From Bacteroidota bacterium (GTDB taxonomy: Bacteria; Bacteroidota; Bacteroidia; Chitinophagales; Chitinophagaceae), in assembly GCA_016711825.1 (NCBI GenBank), contig JADJSG010000010.1, forward strand, positions 1 through 64,000: a DNA stretch of 64,000 bases, in the 5' to 3' direction. The position numbers and the translations under genes are program-made. The notes below the pieces were generated by a model that did no database searches, had not been told where the DNA came from, and saw nothing but the letters and a program-made list of their open reading frames with translations. The stretch's first letter is position 1, and each line of letters begins with the position of its first letter. Positions 28,262 to 37,981 of this stretch are shown here, piece after piece.

Positions 28262-28286
28262 CAAAAAATAATTAATACACAGTTTC

Positions 28287-28493
28287 ATGGAAAATCATAT
28301 AGAATTCGTAGATAATCCGGTAGATATTGAACTTTCACAACCTACTAAATCAAAATTTTTATTCTATTTAGGTTTATTTGGATTTTTATTGTTTTTTGTA
28401 GGTTGTAACTATGGCTTATGGACTCGCGCTTACAAAAGTACTGAGAAGATTGAAGTTCCTGAAAGCACCCAATACAATCCAAAATATAAATAA
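28287..28493 (+). CDS. Small single-span membrane protein
   Basis: 68 residues: an acidic N-terminus (MENHIEFVDNPVDIELSQPTK), one helix (FLFYLGLFGFLLFFVGCNYGLW, residues about 24-45) and a short polar tail with KIEVPESTQYNP. It is preceded by a good promoter and followed 11 bases later by the glycosyltransferase gene, so it is probably real. The function is unknown. Confidence 0.6.
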   Translation: MENHIEFVDNPVDIELSQPTKSKFLFYLGLFGFLLFFVGCNYGLWTRAYKSTEKIEVPESTQYNPKYK

Positions 28494-28504
28494 ATGTTGC
28501 AAGC

Positions 28505-29554
28505 ATGATTGTTTGCAAGCATGACACTGCCGTAGTTGTTCTCAGCTACAACGGAAAAGATTTACATCAATTATTTTTCCCCCTTTTACTTTCTGAATCA
28601 CAAGGTCATTACGATGTGGTACTGGTAGACAATGCTTGTACAGACGATACCGCAAGTGTAGTTGAACAACTATTCCCTGAGGTTTCTATCGTACGACTTA
28701 CCGTCAATAAAGGCTTTGCCAATGGATACTATGAAGGCCTCAAACAAATACAAGCCAAATATTATGTACTCCTGAGTGCTGATTTCGAAGTCACACCACA
28801 ATGGTTTCAACCCTTGTACCGATTAATGCAACAACACACGGACATAGCTGCTTGTCAACCTAAAATAAAATATTATAAAGACAAATCTAAATTTGAATAT
28901 GCTGGGGCTGGTGGCGGTTTTATAGATAAATGGGGCTATTTGTTTTGCAGAGGTCGTATTTTCTTTACTTTAGAAGAAGATCATGCCCAATATGACAATA
29001 CCATTGAAGTGTTTTGGGCAAGTGGTGGCTGTATGTTTGTGAGAGCAGAAGTGTATCATGCCATGGGCGGCTTAGATGCTGACCTCTATGCCCATATGGA
29101 AGAAGTTGATTTATGTTGGCGTATGAAAAATGCTGGGCATCGAATTGCTTATTGTGGCAGTAGCACCGTTTACCATATTGGAGGTAGTGTAATCAGTTAT
29201 GGAAGTCCACAAAAACTATTTTATAATTATAGAAACAGTTTAATATTACTACTCAAAAACCTGGCTACCCAAAAGTTACTTTGGATGCTCCCATTCAGAC
29301 TTTGCTTAGACGGTGTCAGCGGTTTAAGATGTCTGTTAAAAGGAGAATTTACTGAAGTAAAAACAATTATCAAAGCGCATTGGAGCTTCTTTTTATCGTT
29401 TAATAAATGGTATCGAAAAAGGCAAGCATCAAAAAAATTAATCAAACAACAAAATGAATTCGGCATCTATAAAAACAGTATCATTGTAGATTATTTTCTA
29501 AAAAAGAAACACCTATTCACTGATTTACCCTTTGAAGAAAAAAACATCCTTTAG
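28505..29554 (+). CDS. Family 2 glycosyltransferase
   Basis: A GT-A fold enzyme adding a sugar from a nucleotide-sugar donor at the cytoplasmic face. The N-terminal block is AVVVLSYNGKDLHQLF, VVLVDNACTDDTASVV, NKGFANGYYEGL, and then SADFEVTPQWF where a DXD-type motif lies. Acceptor-side features are VFWASGGCMFVRAEVY and YAHMEEVDLCWRMKNAGHRIAYCGSSTVYHIGG, as in rhamnosyltransferase-type GT2 enzymes. Its 349 residues are typical. It lies in a run with a small membrane protein upstream and a thioesterase downstream. The target glycan is unknown. Confidence 0.88.
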   Translation: MIVCKHDTAVVVLSYNGKDLHQLFFPLLLSESQGHYDVVLVDNACTDDTASVVEQLFPEVSIVRLTVNKGFANGYYEGLKQIQAKYYVLLSADFEVTPQWFQPLYRLMQQHTDIAACQPKIKYYKDKSKFEYAGAGGGFIDKWGYLFCRGRIFFTLEEDHAQYDNTIEVFWASGGCMFVRAEVYHAMGGLDADLYAHMEEVDLCWRMKNAGHRIAYCGSSTVYHIGGSVISYGSPQKLFYNYRNSLILLLKNLATQKLLWMLPFRLCLDGVSGLRCLLKGEFTEVKTIIKAHWSFFLSFNKWYRKRQASKKLIKQQNEFGIYKNSIIVDYFLKKKHLFTDLPFEEKNIL

Positions 29555-29580
29555 TCGAATCAATAATAGTATCAAGCAAT

Positions 29581-29994
29581 ATGATGACAAGTACCACATT
29601 AATCAGAGTAAGATATGGCGAAGTAGACCAAATGGGTTTTTTATATTATGGAAACTATGCCCTCTATTATGAAGTAGCCCGTGCCGATATGATACGCAAT
29701 GCTGGTTACCCCTATAACGAAATGGAACGTGATGGCACTGTGATGCCCGTCGTAAAAATGAATGCTAAATTTTTAAAACCTGCATTGTACGAAGAACTCA
29801 TTCGCGTGGAAACATCCCTACTGGCACTTCATAAACATCCTTTTATCACTTTTATACATAAACTGTATAATGAACAAAATGAACTGCTGCATATCGGAGA
29901 AGTGACACTTACTTTTTACGACCCTATTGCTAAAAAAAGAGTTCCCATGCCTGAAAGATTGAGAAAAATACTCGCCCCTTATTTCCCTTCATAA
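29581..29994 (+). CDS. Acyl-CoA thioesterase, hot-dog fold (YbgC/4HBT type)
   Basis: Hydrolyses acyl-CoA thioesters. The hot-dog signature is RVRYGEVDQMGFLYYGNYALYYEVARADMIR (catalytic Asp in EVDQMG), followed by strands ending LLHIGEVTLTFYDP. Its 137 residues fit. ATG ATG at the start leaves two possible start codons. It converges with the ABC permease, with 12 bases between stops. Confidence 0.85.
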   Translation: MMTSTTLIRVRYGEVDQMGFLYYGNYALYYEVARADMIRNAGYPYNEMERDGTVMPVVKMNAKFLKPALYEELIRVETSLLALHKHPFITFIHKLYNEQNELLHIGEVTLTFYDPIAKKRVPMPERLRKILAPYFPS

Positions 29995-30006
29995 TTAGGT
30001 ACTTTG

Positions 30007-31065
30007 TTATTGGCGTATACGAGGATCAATCATCGTGTATAATACATCAACTAAAATATTGATCATTATAAAAATGAGTGCTGTAAACAATACCGCCCCC
30101 ATTACTACAGGAAAGTCAAACTTGTTTAATGCATCTACCGTAATTTTGCCTATTCCTTTCCATCCAAAAATATATTCTATAAAAAAGGAACCCGCCAATA
30201 ATTCAGCAAACCAACCCGAAATGGAAGTAATCACGGGATTGAGCGCATTGCGTAAAGCATGCTTCCATACCACAGCCGTTTTACTTAAGCCCTTCGCATA
30301 AGCAGTTCTGATAAAATCCTGGTTCATCACGTCAAGCATCGAGCTTCGTGTAATTTGTGTGATAATGGCTAATGGTCTAATAGACAAAGTAAGAACAGGC
30401 AATATCAAACTTTTTAATACCAAATGACGACCTGTAAAAGGATCATAATCCCACATTGGAGAAATAATACTAAGACCAGTATAATCTTTTAACACAAAAC
30501 CAAAAACATAAGCAATTAAAATACCTGCAAAAAATGAAGGAGCCGAAATACCCAGTACACTCGCAAAGATGGCTGAAGTATCAAGCCATGTATGCTGTTT
30601 CAATGCAGCCACCACACCTAACAATATACCTAAAAATGCTGCCACTATAATGGCACAGGTCGCCAATATCATAGTACCCGGAAATGCATCGAGCAACATG
30701 GCATTTACTTCTTTTTTGGTTTGGTATGAACGTCTTAAATAAGGTGCTTTAATGACCAATGACAGTTCCTTACTTACCGAAAACAACGAAAAATAATGAT
30801 ATTTTGTTTGTGCTTCTTCACTCGTTTGATGTAAGGCCAGTGGCGATAAATCATTGAGATACAGTAAAAATTGCTTGTACACCGGTTTATCTAAATAAAG
30901 CTCTTTCCGAATATTTTCAATCGTTTTTGCATCAGTTCGTTGCCCCATCGTCAGTCTTGCTGTATCAGCAGGCAACAAAACAAAAAACAACACAAACACA
31001 ATTGTCACTACACCTAACAGAATTAGGAAGCTGTTGAATATTTTTTTTAATAAAAAATGAAACAA
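30007..31065 (-). CDS. ABC transporter permease, peptide/nickel (DppB/OppB) type
   Basis: The first membrane helix is LLKKIFNSFLILLGVVTIVFVLFFVLLP. A large periplasmic segment (residues about 35-130) follows, then helices and the EAA-type loop ITRSSMLDVMNQDFIRTAYAKGLSKTAVVWKHALRNALNPVIT, and GWFAELLAGSFFIEYIFGWKGIG. Its 352 residues match DppB/OppB. The partner permease, ATPases and binding protein are not in this part of the window, so it must work with subunits encoded elsewhere. The periplasmic insert between helices 1 and 2 is larger than in E. coli DppB. Confidence 0.85.
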   Translation of the reverse strand: MFHFLLKKIFNSFLILLGVVTIVFVLFFVLLPADTARLTMGQRTDAKTIENIRKELYLDKPVYKQFLLYLNDLSPLALHQTSEEAQTKYHYFSLFSVSKELSLVIKAPYLRRSYQTKKEVNAMLLDAFPGTMILATCAIIVAAFLGILLGVVAALKQHTWLDTSAIFASVLGISAPSFFAGILIAYVFGFVLKDYTGLSIISPMWDYDPFTGRHLVLKSLILPVLTLSIRPLAIITQITRSSMLDVMNQDFIRTAYAKGLSKTAVVWKHALRNALNPVITSISGWFAELLAGSFFIEYIFGWKGIGKITVDALNKFDFPVVMGAVLFTALIFIMINILVDVLYTMIDPRIRQ

Positions 31066-31105
31066 AATAAGGAAAGTGATTTACAAGCGTAAATGTACAA
31101 TAAAA

Positions 31106-32338
31106 TTATTGCTGCATCGTGGTATCTGTTACCACGGGTGGCATTACTTCTTCTTGCGGAAATAGTGGAACTGCATTATCTTTTAAATCTAAATTTAATT
31201 GAGCAAAAGAAGGATAATTTGCATAACTCCACTTGCCCTTAACAACCCCCTGATGCAACCACATCAAACCTGGACTGCTACGCATAGCTGTTTTGCAAAC
31301 CGTTTGGTCAATCACACAAAATTCTACATCAAGCTGATGGGTAGATTTAAATTTGTTTGATTCTATATCATTTGAAGCGCTCAATACTAAAAAAGGCACT
31401 GACGCTTTTTTACAAGCCCCGATCAGCAATCTTAATCGATCCATATTGCTGGTATTAGCGGTTTTTACATCTTTAATAAACAATAATAATACATGGCCTT
31501 TATAGCTTAATACCGTTTTGGTAATATCTTCCCCATTGTAATTACTTATACTAAAATCCTTGATGGTGGGTTCATTCTGTGCTTTTTTAACAATGGTATT
31601 GATGGTGGTATCAAAAGTCCAAGTAGAATCTTGCCATGGATAGTTCGTTAAGTCAAATTCTTTTTTTACTCCATCTTTCTTATAAACCAATACGGTTTTC
31701 ACTTCCTCAGGCACATAATTAGGACCAGGGGTCATTTCCTGAAGTATATTATTGCCTATTTTATAAGGCAAACAATCTTTTACAGGCAAATTTCTAAGCA
31801 CATACCATTGCATTATGATTGATAACACGAAAGTTAAAACCATCATACCTGTAGCCATTGTAGCTGAGAAACTTTGTTTGATTAATTTACGATAGAAAAC
31901 CAGTATCAGCACAAGTGCCAGCAAAATAAGATCTTTCATAAATGATTCATTCGCTTGCAATTTGATACAATCTCCAAAACAACCGCATTCTTTTATTTTA
32001 CCACTATACATGGCATAGGCCGTTAAAAAAGTAAAAAATATGGTGAGCAATAGAATTAAAAAAGAGAACAATCGAAACCGATAACCGATGATTAAGGCAA
32101 CCCCAGCCACAATTTCAAACGTAATCATGAGTATAGACATGGCCATGGCATACGTATTAAGCCAATGCATTAAGGATGGCAAATAACCATCTCTTGCCCA
32201 CACTTCAAAAAACTCACCCATTTTATAAGCCAAGCCCGATGGGTCGTTTGCTTTGATTAAACCTGAAAAAATAAATAGTACGCCTACAAACACCCTGATG
32301 ATCGTGAGTGTAATATTTAATGCTTTATTTTGGCTCAT
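31106..32338 (-). CDS. BT_3928-family DoxX-type membrane protein with thioredoxin-like C-terminus
   Basis: A start at 32338 (MSQNKALNITLTIIRVFVGVLFIFSGLIKANDP) places the conserved FIFSGLIKANDP at the N-terminus; an ATG 14 codons upstream adds an unlikely extension. Four DoxX-type helices follow (residues about 10-150), with MYSGKIKECGCFGDC between them. A fifth helix lies near 175. The C-terminal 200 residues form a thioredoxin-like region (HVLLLFIKDVKTANTSNM) without a CxxC pair. The family is seen throughout Bacteroidota and may serve in envelope redox or quinone-linked chemistry (inference). TATATTTG at 32359-32366 lies 20 bases upstream. Confidence 0.8.
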   Translation of the reverse strand: MSQNKALNITLTIIRVFVGVLFIFSGLIKANDPSGLAYKMGEFFEVWARDGYLPSLMHWLNTYAMAMSILMITFEIVAGVALIIGYRFRLFSFLILLLTIFFTFLTAYAMYSGKIKECGCFGDCIKLQANESFMKDLILLALVLILVFYRKLIKQSFSATMATGMMVLTFVLSIIMQWYVLRNLPVKDCLPYKIGNNILQEMTPGPNYVPEEVKTVLVYKKDGVKKEFDLTNYPWQDSTWTFDTTINTIVKKAQNEPTIKDFSISNYNGEDITKTVLSYKGHVLLLFIKDVKTANTSNMDRLRLLIGACKKASVPFLVLSASNDIESNKFKSTHQLDVEFCVIDQTVCKTAMRSSPGLMWLHQGVVKGKWSYANYPSFAQLNLDLKDNAVPLFPQEEVMPPVVTDTTMQQ

Positions 32339-32358
32339 AAGTAATATTGTTTTGTAAA

Positions 32359-32366
32359 CAAATATA
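32359..32366 (-). promoter_or_regulatory. -7 box for the BT_3928-family gene
   Basis: TATATTTG on the minus strand, 20 bases before the chosen ATG. This supports the start at 32338, because the longer reading would begin upstream of the box. Confidence 0.45.
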
Positions 32367-32536
32367 GCTTCTACACCCATTCAATGTATCATGAAAGGTT
32401 TCTTTTTAAATTTCATTAGGAAAAATAAATGAAAACAATCATTCATCTAAGCCATTTTTGTCATTGTTAGAAGTAAATTGTTTACAATATCAAACAAAAG
32501 AAAATCAAAAAAAAATAGCTTTCTTTGTATTTCATC

Positions 32537-33202
32537 ATGAAAAAAATAATCATCGCAATAGATGGATTTTCATCTACCGGCAAAAGCACATTGGCCCGAC
32601 AGTTAGCACAAAAACTCAACTATACCTATATCGACAGCGGTGCGATGTATAGGGTGATCACTTGGTATTTTTTAAAGAATCACATCGCTTTATCTGATGA
32701 TGTTGCCATAAACAATGCCTTACAGCAAATCGAAATCTCTTTTCAACAAAATAAAATTTGTCTCAATGGTACAATCATGGAAGATGAGATTAGAAAAATG
32801 GAAATTTCAAATCATGTGAGCGAAGTATCAGCCTTGGCTGCTGTCAGAAATTTTGCGGTAGCACAACAACAATTATTAGGTCAACATAAAGGTATTGTAA
32901 TGGACGGAAGAGATATTGGGACCACTGTATTTCCTGATGCGGATTTAAAAATATACCTTTTTGCCAATGAAGCCATTCGCACCCAAAGACGATATGATGA
33001 GATGTTGCTTAAAGACAAAAACATAGGTATCGAAGAAGTGGCATTAAACCTGCAACATAGAGACCATATTGATTCTACAAGGGCTATTAGCCCCCTTCGC
33101 ATGGCACATGATGCAATAAAACTAGACAATAGCCATTATACCATGGATGAACAATTGCAAATTGCCTACCAATGGGCACTAGAAAAAATAAATGAGGAAT
33201 AA
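32537..33202 (+). CDS. cmk: Cytidylate kinase
   Basis: Phosphorylates CMP and dCMP with ATP. The P-loop is AIDGFSSTGKSTLARQLA (residues about 6-23), then TYIDSGAMYRVIT, MDGRDIGTTVFPDADLKIYLFA, and RDHIDSTRAISPLR with the catalytic and lid arginines. The start at 32537 (MKKIIIAIDG) is better than an ATG four codons earlier, since the family begins directly before the first strand. Its 221 residues are normal. Confidence 0.95.
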   Translation: MKKIIIAIDGFSSTGKSTLARQLAQKLNYTYIDSGAMYRVITWYFLKNHIALSDDVAINNALQQIEISFQQNKICLNGTIMEDEIRKMEISNHVSEVSALAAVRNFAVAQQQLLGQHKGIVMDGRDIGTTVFPDADLKIYLFANEAIRTQRRYDEMLLKDKNIGIEEVALNLQHRDHIDSTRAISPLRMAHDAIKLDNSHYTMDEQLQIAYQWALEKINEE

Positions 33203-33390
33203 AAATGGCATTATGATTATGCTACCATTCATTTTGTTATGATACCTTATGTTGTATGTCATTCAGATATGAATATGCTTTACGGGAATGGCTAAAATGG
33301 AAAGTGTAGTAAAATCTTTGGCTTTGACATGTTGACTTGAACTTTTTTTTATATTAAAAAGGCTCGTTTCCCAATTCTTGTAATGTGTGT

Positions 33391-35340
33391 TTATGCAACA
33401 TTTGAAGGTGCTCTTTGAGAACCTGTACCCTCTGCCACTACTGCATATATTTTCTCAACGGTTTCTATAACAGCCTGGGTATCATAATGGCATTCACGAT
33501 GCAATTCCGCAGGTTTACCATGCTCAACTAATCGATCTGGAATGCCTAGCATCACCACAGAAGGTTTATAGTTGTGTGCTGCAAAAAACTCTAAACAAGC
33601 ACTGCCAAATCCCCCCACAATGGTACCATCTTCAATAGTAATCACATGAGAATAATGTTGACCTACTTCATGCAGTATTTGCTCATCAATCGGTTTTACA
33701 AAACGCATATTGTAATGCGCTGGGTGAATGCCTTTAGCGGCTAAAACCTGACATGCTTCTATCACAAAATTACCCGGATGTCCAATCGATAAAATGGCTA
33801 TGTCACGACCTTCTTTTATCAACTCTCCTTTGCCTGTTTCTATGGTTTCAAAGGGTTTTATCCAATCGCTCATCACCCCTTCTCCTCTGGGGTAACGTAT
33901 CACATAAGGGAGTTTATTTGATTCACTTTGTGCCGTAAACATCATATTTCGCAATTCCACTTCATTGATAGGTGCTGCTATAATCATATTTGGAATACAA
34001 CGCATATAGGCTATGTCATATACCCCATGATGTGTAGGTCCATCGTCACCCACCAACCCTGCCCTATCAAGACAAAAAATGACAGGTAATTTTTGAATAG
34101 CTACATCATGTATCACCTGATCATAGGCTCTTTGCATAAATGATGAGTATATATTGCAAAATACTTTCATGCCTTGTGTGGCCAATCCTGCACTTAGTGT
34201 AACCGCATGTTGCTCACAAATCCCTACATCAAAAGCACGTTGAGGCATTTCTGCCATCATATACTTAAGTGAACAGCCAGAGGGCATAGCAGGGGTTACA
34301 CCCATTACTTTATCATTCAATTTGGCAAGCTCAATAATTGTTTTTCCAAATACATCCTGGTATTTGGGTGGTTGAGGGGCATCGTATACTATTTTATTGA
34401 TCTTCCCGGTTATTTTATCAAATACACCAGGTGCATGCCATAAGGTTTGGTCTTTTTCGGCCAGGTCATATCCTTTACCTTTGATGGTATTGATATGTAA
34501 TATTTTGGGACCTTTGATTTGTTTTAAATCCTTGAGGGTTTCTACCAATTTTAAAATATTATGCCCATCTACATGACCAAAATATCGAAGTCCCAAAGCT
34601 TCGAATAAATTGCTTGTTTTAGAAACGACCCCTTTAATGCCGGCTTCTACTTTGGATGCTACCTGTTGATTAAAAGTACCTCCAGGTAATTTTCCCAATA
34701 TTTTCCATACATCATTGCGAACTTTATTATAGGTTTTTGACGTGGTGATATCGGTCAAATACTCTTTCAGTGATCCTACATTTGGATCAATACTCATATT
34801 ATTATCATTCAAAATAATGAGTATATCGGCTCCGGAAGAACCTACATGTTGTAATGCTTCAAAAGGTAAACCTGCGGTCATAGCCCCATCACCAATAATG
34901 GCTACATGATGTCTGTTTTTTTCACCTTTTAAAGAAGATGCAATAGCCATACCTAAAGCAGCAGAAATTGAGGTAGATGAATGCCCTACACCAAAAGCGT
35001 CATATTCACTTTCACTCATTTTAGGAAATCCACTCAACCCATTATATTTTCGATTGGTATGAAATTGTTCTCTTCTTCCTGTCAATATTTTATGACCGTA
35101 TGCTTGATGACCCACATCCCATACCAAAGCATCATACGGGGTATCAAACACATAATGTAAAGCCACAGTCAATTCTACCACACCCAAGCTAGCCCCAAAA
35201 TGCCCTCCATTTACACTCACTGAATCAATAATAAACTGACGAAGCTCAGTGCAAACCTGCAATAAATCTTCTTTATTTACTTTTTTTAAATCAGCTGGAA
35301 ATTTGATTGTGCTTAAAAGGGGACCGGCTTGTAACTCCAT
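33391..35340 (-). CDS. dxs: 1-deoxy-D-xylulose-5-phosphate synthase
   Basis: The first step of the MEP isoprenoid pathway: joins pyruvate and glyceraldehyde-3-phosphate using thiamine diphosphate. TPP-binding region: GHQAYGHKILTGR, GVGHSSTSISAALGMA, then GDGAMTAGLPFEALQ...ILNDNNMSI (GDG...NDN). The pyrimidine domain carries DVGICEQHAVTLSAGLA and the catalytic-site region DRAGLVGDDGPTHHGVYDIA. At 649 residues it is full length. TATATTTG-like sequence (35393-35400) lies upstream. Confidence 0.96.
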   Translation of the reverse strand: MELQAGPLLSTIKFPADLKKVNKEDLLQVCTELRQFIIDSVSVNGGHFGASLGVVELTVALHYVFDTPYDALVWDVGHQAYGHKILTGRREQFHTNRKYNGLSGFPKMSESEYDAFGVGHSSTSISAALGMAIASSLKGEKNRHHVAIIGDGAMTAGLPFEALQHVGSSGADILIILNDNNMSIDPNVGSLKEYLTDITTSKTYNKVRNDVWKILGKLPGGTFNQQVASKVEAGIKGVVSKTSNLFEALGLRYFGHVDGHNILKLVETLKDLKQIKGPKILHINTIKGKGYDLAEKDQTLWHAPGVFDKITGKINKIVYDAPQPPKYQDVFGKTIIELAKLNDKVMGVTPAMPSGCSLKYMMAEMPQRAFDVGICEQHAVTLSAGLATQGMKVFCNIYSSFMQRAYDQVIHDVAIQKLPVIFCLDRAGLVGDDGPTHHGVYDIAYMRCIPNMIIAAPINEVELRNMMFTAQSESNKLPYVIRYPRGEGVMSDWIKPFETIETGKGELIKEGRDIAILSIGHPGNFVIEACQVLAAKGIHPAHYNMRFVKPIDEQILHEVGQHYSHVITIEDGTIVGGFGSACLEFFAAHNYKPSVVMLGIPDRLVEHGKPAELHRECHYDTQAVIETVEKIYAVVAEGTGSQRAPSNVA

Positions 35341-35432
35341 AATTGTATTAGATCAATCAAAAATACATTTTTTTTTAAAATATATGCATCTCAAATATAG
35401 AAATTACTAACTTTATATTAATATTATAAAAT

Positions 35433-36137
35433 ATGCAAAAAGGTATTTTACATTTAATTCCGAATATTCTTGCTGAAAATACAGCCCATAAAATGCCTTC
35501 TTACCTCATCGATATTGTAAATGAGATTAAAGTATTTTATGTAGAAGAGATCAGAAGCGCCAGAAGGTTTTTAAAAATGTTAAACAAACAAATAGTCATC
35601 GATGATTTGACTTTTCATCTTTTAAACGAACATCACCAAGAATCACTGTCATTGGCAAAAAATCTCTTTTTACAAGGTACAAGTATTGCGTATATCAGTG
35701 AAGCCGGCTGCCCTGCTGTAGCTGATCCTGGCCAGGATTTGGTCGCAATTGCACACGAATTATCGGTGCAAGTGGTGCCACATATCGGCCCCAATTCTAT
35801 CATCATGGCATTAATGGCTTCCGGGTTTAATGGTCAACAATTTTATTTTCATGGCTATTTACCCAATAAGCAACCGATGCTTTCAATCAAAATCAAAGAA
35901 ATTGAAGCACATAGCCGATCACATAACTGTACCCAAATATTTATTGAAACCCCTTATAGAAATCATCAGTTGATTGAAGAAATATTAAAAAACTGTCGAG
36001 ATAATACCCAATTATGTGTTGCTGCCAACCTCACTGCAACAGATGAGCATATTGTGGCACAAATGATAAAAGATTGGAAAAAAGTTAAACTCAATTATCA
36101 CAAAATTCCAGCCGTTTTTTTATTGTATGCGCAATAA
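35433..36137 (+). CDS. SAM-dependent methyltransferase, tetrapyrrole-methylase fold (RsmI-like, short form)
   Basis: A tetrapyrrole-methylase-fold methyltransferase related to RsmI, which methylates the ribose of C1402 of 16S rRNA. Seen are FYVEEIRSARRFLKML, SIAYISEAGCPAVADPGQDLVAIAHE, VVPHIGPNSIIMALMASGFNGQQFYFHGYLP and TQIFIETPYRNHQLIEEIL. The N-terminal GT/S-rich start of true RsmI is shortened to LHLIPNILAENTAHKMPSYL. 234 residues; this form is common in Bacteroidota. The exact target is inferred. Confidence 0.85.
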   Translation: MQKGILHLIPNILAENTAHKMPSYLIDIVNEIKVFYVEEIRSARRFLKMLNKQIVIDDLTFHLLNEHHQESLSLAKNLFLQGTSIAYISEAGCPAVADPGQDLVAIAHELSVQVVPHIGPNSIIMALMASGFNGQQFYFHGYLPNKQPMLSIKIKEIEAHSRSHNCTQIFIETPYRNHQLIEEILKNCRDNTQLCVAANLTATDEHIVAQMIKDWKKVKLNYHKIPAVFLLYAQ

Positions 36138-36214
36138 TAGTGTACATAGCAATCATTTTCTTAAATAGGGTCTGCTTAGAATTAAAATAGACTTATAACC
36201 GACGCTCGTTGGTC

Positions 36215-36637
36215 TTACAAACCAATATTCGGATTGGCATCACTTACATGTTCAATTCGGTCTACTATATATTGTCCAACATTTTGATTGCCTTCTTTAC
36301 TATTATAGTTTTCACCGCGCCAAGGCAAGCATTTACGATATTGAATATAATGCAGTTTTACATTCTTACCGAGTATCTTATTTAAACTATCTGATAGGGC
36401 AATATCAGTCACCGAAAAAGATAAATTATTTGTATTAATGACCCCGCCTTGCATAGAACGAAGTCCTGGCTGTATAATTTCGCCTTCATAAGTCTTAAAG
36501 ACATTCCCTTTTCTTGAAAATTTATATAAAATACCTTCACGCGAACCATCACTATAGGGGTTATAATAAAACCAATAGATATAACCAGTGGCAAAAAGTA
36601 TAAGAAACAGCAAAGATAAAAAGATTACTTTTTTCAT
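36215..36637 (-). CDS. Small membrane-anchored protein of unknown function
   Basis: 140 residues: an N-terminal helix (VIFLSLLFLILFATGYIYWFYY) followed by PYSDGSREGILYKFSRKGNVFKTYEGEI, and later VTDIALSDSLNKILGKNVKLHYIQYRKCLPWRGEN. This matches a widespread Bacteroidota family often misnamed 6-phosphogluconate dehydrogenase; nothing here resembles that enzyme. The conserved KGxxFKTYEGE block is the best marker. The function is unknown. Confidence 0.7.
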   Translation of the reverse strand: MKKVIFLSLLFLILFATGYIYWFYYNPYSDGSREGILYKFSRKGNVFKTYEGEIIQPGLRSMQGGVINTNNLSFSVTDIALSDSLNKILGKNVKLHYIQYRKCLPWRGENYNSKEGNQNVGQYIVDRIEHVSDANPNIGL

Positions 36638-36718
36638 TTATTTATATTAGGATGCAAATTTAATTGATTAAGTCTATAGCGCAATAGGTTTTATTTTGCT
36701 TATTTTTGAAATAAAAAA

Positions 36719-37828
36719 ATGAAAGTCCTTTTTTTATTTCTTTTTAGTTGTATGTTTTGCTTCGTTCATGCACAACATCAGACGGTGACTCTCAAACTAA
36801 ATGCCTTAAACAATAAGAAAGAAATCCCCTTTTATATACAAAAAGTCATTTTTGCAAATACCGTTTCAGATACTATTGGTATGATTGCAACAGACAAAAA
36901 CAAAGGAAACACGTATGCATTGCTTGATAAAAACAAAGCGGATGCAATCACACAATTGATACATGATCAATTTATACAAGATAAAAAAAATACACCCATC
37001 GTACTTCAAATAAAAAAAATGCATATTTCTCCCACCGTTAAAGGGAAATTTAACTATACAGATACTTTCTATTTTCAAGGTGAATTTATGGGCATTGTAA
37101 ACAATGAGCAAGTGCCCTTATTTACTTTCAACGCGTCCAATCCTTTTGGCACTTTCGAAATGGCAGATCAAGTTTTAGCCAATTATATTTCAAGAGCCCT
37201 CACTTCATCCATTTTAAAATTTAAAGCTTCTTTTGAAAATAAAAAAGAATGGCAACAAACATTTAAAAACGCTGAAAACCAATACCAGAAACCTATTGAA
37301 GTTCGTATACATTACAATAAATCCTTATCGACCGATACCATTTTTTGCAATACAAACAAAAAACTCACATGGAACGATTTTCAGGAATTAAAATGGCCTA
37401 GCAAAAACATCACAGAGGAAAACATCAAATCAGGCTCTGCCAAATTTATTCTAACCTACAAAGCTTCTTCAGAAGAATCCAACAAACAAATTAAATTAGA
37501 CATTTACATTTATGCATTTTTTAATAAAAAAAATAGCTGGAAACCATCAAATATTAGCAACGATCAATGGCTTTACTATCAACAAGGTCATTTTGATATT
37601 TGTACCTATTACGGAACAAAACTGACCAATGAAATGAAGAATTATCAATTTAGCATAGGCTCTTTTAGAGCTGAAATGAATACGATTTTCAATAATGTTT
37701 ATACCGAATATAAAACATTACGAAAACAATATGAAACCGAAACCGCATCCGGTAGCATCGATTCGCAAAATAAAATTTGGTTTACAAAAATCAATGAACT
37801 GAATAAAAGTAATACCGACTTAAAATAA
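36719..37828 (+). CDS. Secreted DUF922-like protein with a degraded zincin motif
   Basis: The signal peptide is MKVLFLFLFSCMFCFVHA. An N-terminal region (residues 20-190) lacks known motifs. The C-terminal part begins with KLTWNDFQELKWPS at about 217 and contains AFFNKKNSWKP and WLYYQQGHFDICTYYGTKL at about 283-301. In DUF922 proteins (predicted secreted Zn proteases) the latter block reads HEQGHFDI, with zinc ligands His and Glu; here they are Tyr and Gln, while the last His is kept. The protein is therefore probably not a metalloprotease, if the family call is right. Length 369. Confidence 0.6.
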   Translation: MKVLFLFLFSCMFCFVHAQHQTVTLKLNALNNKKEIPFYIQKVIFANTVSDTIGMIATDKNKGNTYALLDKNKADAITQLIHDQFIQDKKNTPIVLQIKKMHISPTVKGKFNYTDTFYFQGEFMGIVNNEQVPLFTFNASNPFGTFEMADQVLANYISRALTSSILKFKASFENKKEWQQTFKNAENQYQKPIEVRIHYNKSLSTDTIFCNTNKKLTWNDFQELKWPSKNITEENIKSGSAKFILTYKASSEESNKQIKLDIYIYAFFNKKNSWKPSNISNDQWLYYQQGHFDICTYYGTKLTNEMKNYQFSIGSFRAEMNTIFNNVYTEYKTLRKQYETETASGSIDSQNKIWFTKINELNKSNTDLK

Positions 37829-37981
37829 GAACTGGTTCAAAGGATATCCACACAGAAGTTATACCAAATGTATTTATCTGAAAATAGCGGTATCATACAT
37901 ACACACATTACATTTAAGCTGGTAACAATTGGGCCCTCTTTTATAAATCGTTGATATGAATCTACATTTAGAGAGAGCGTA

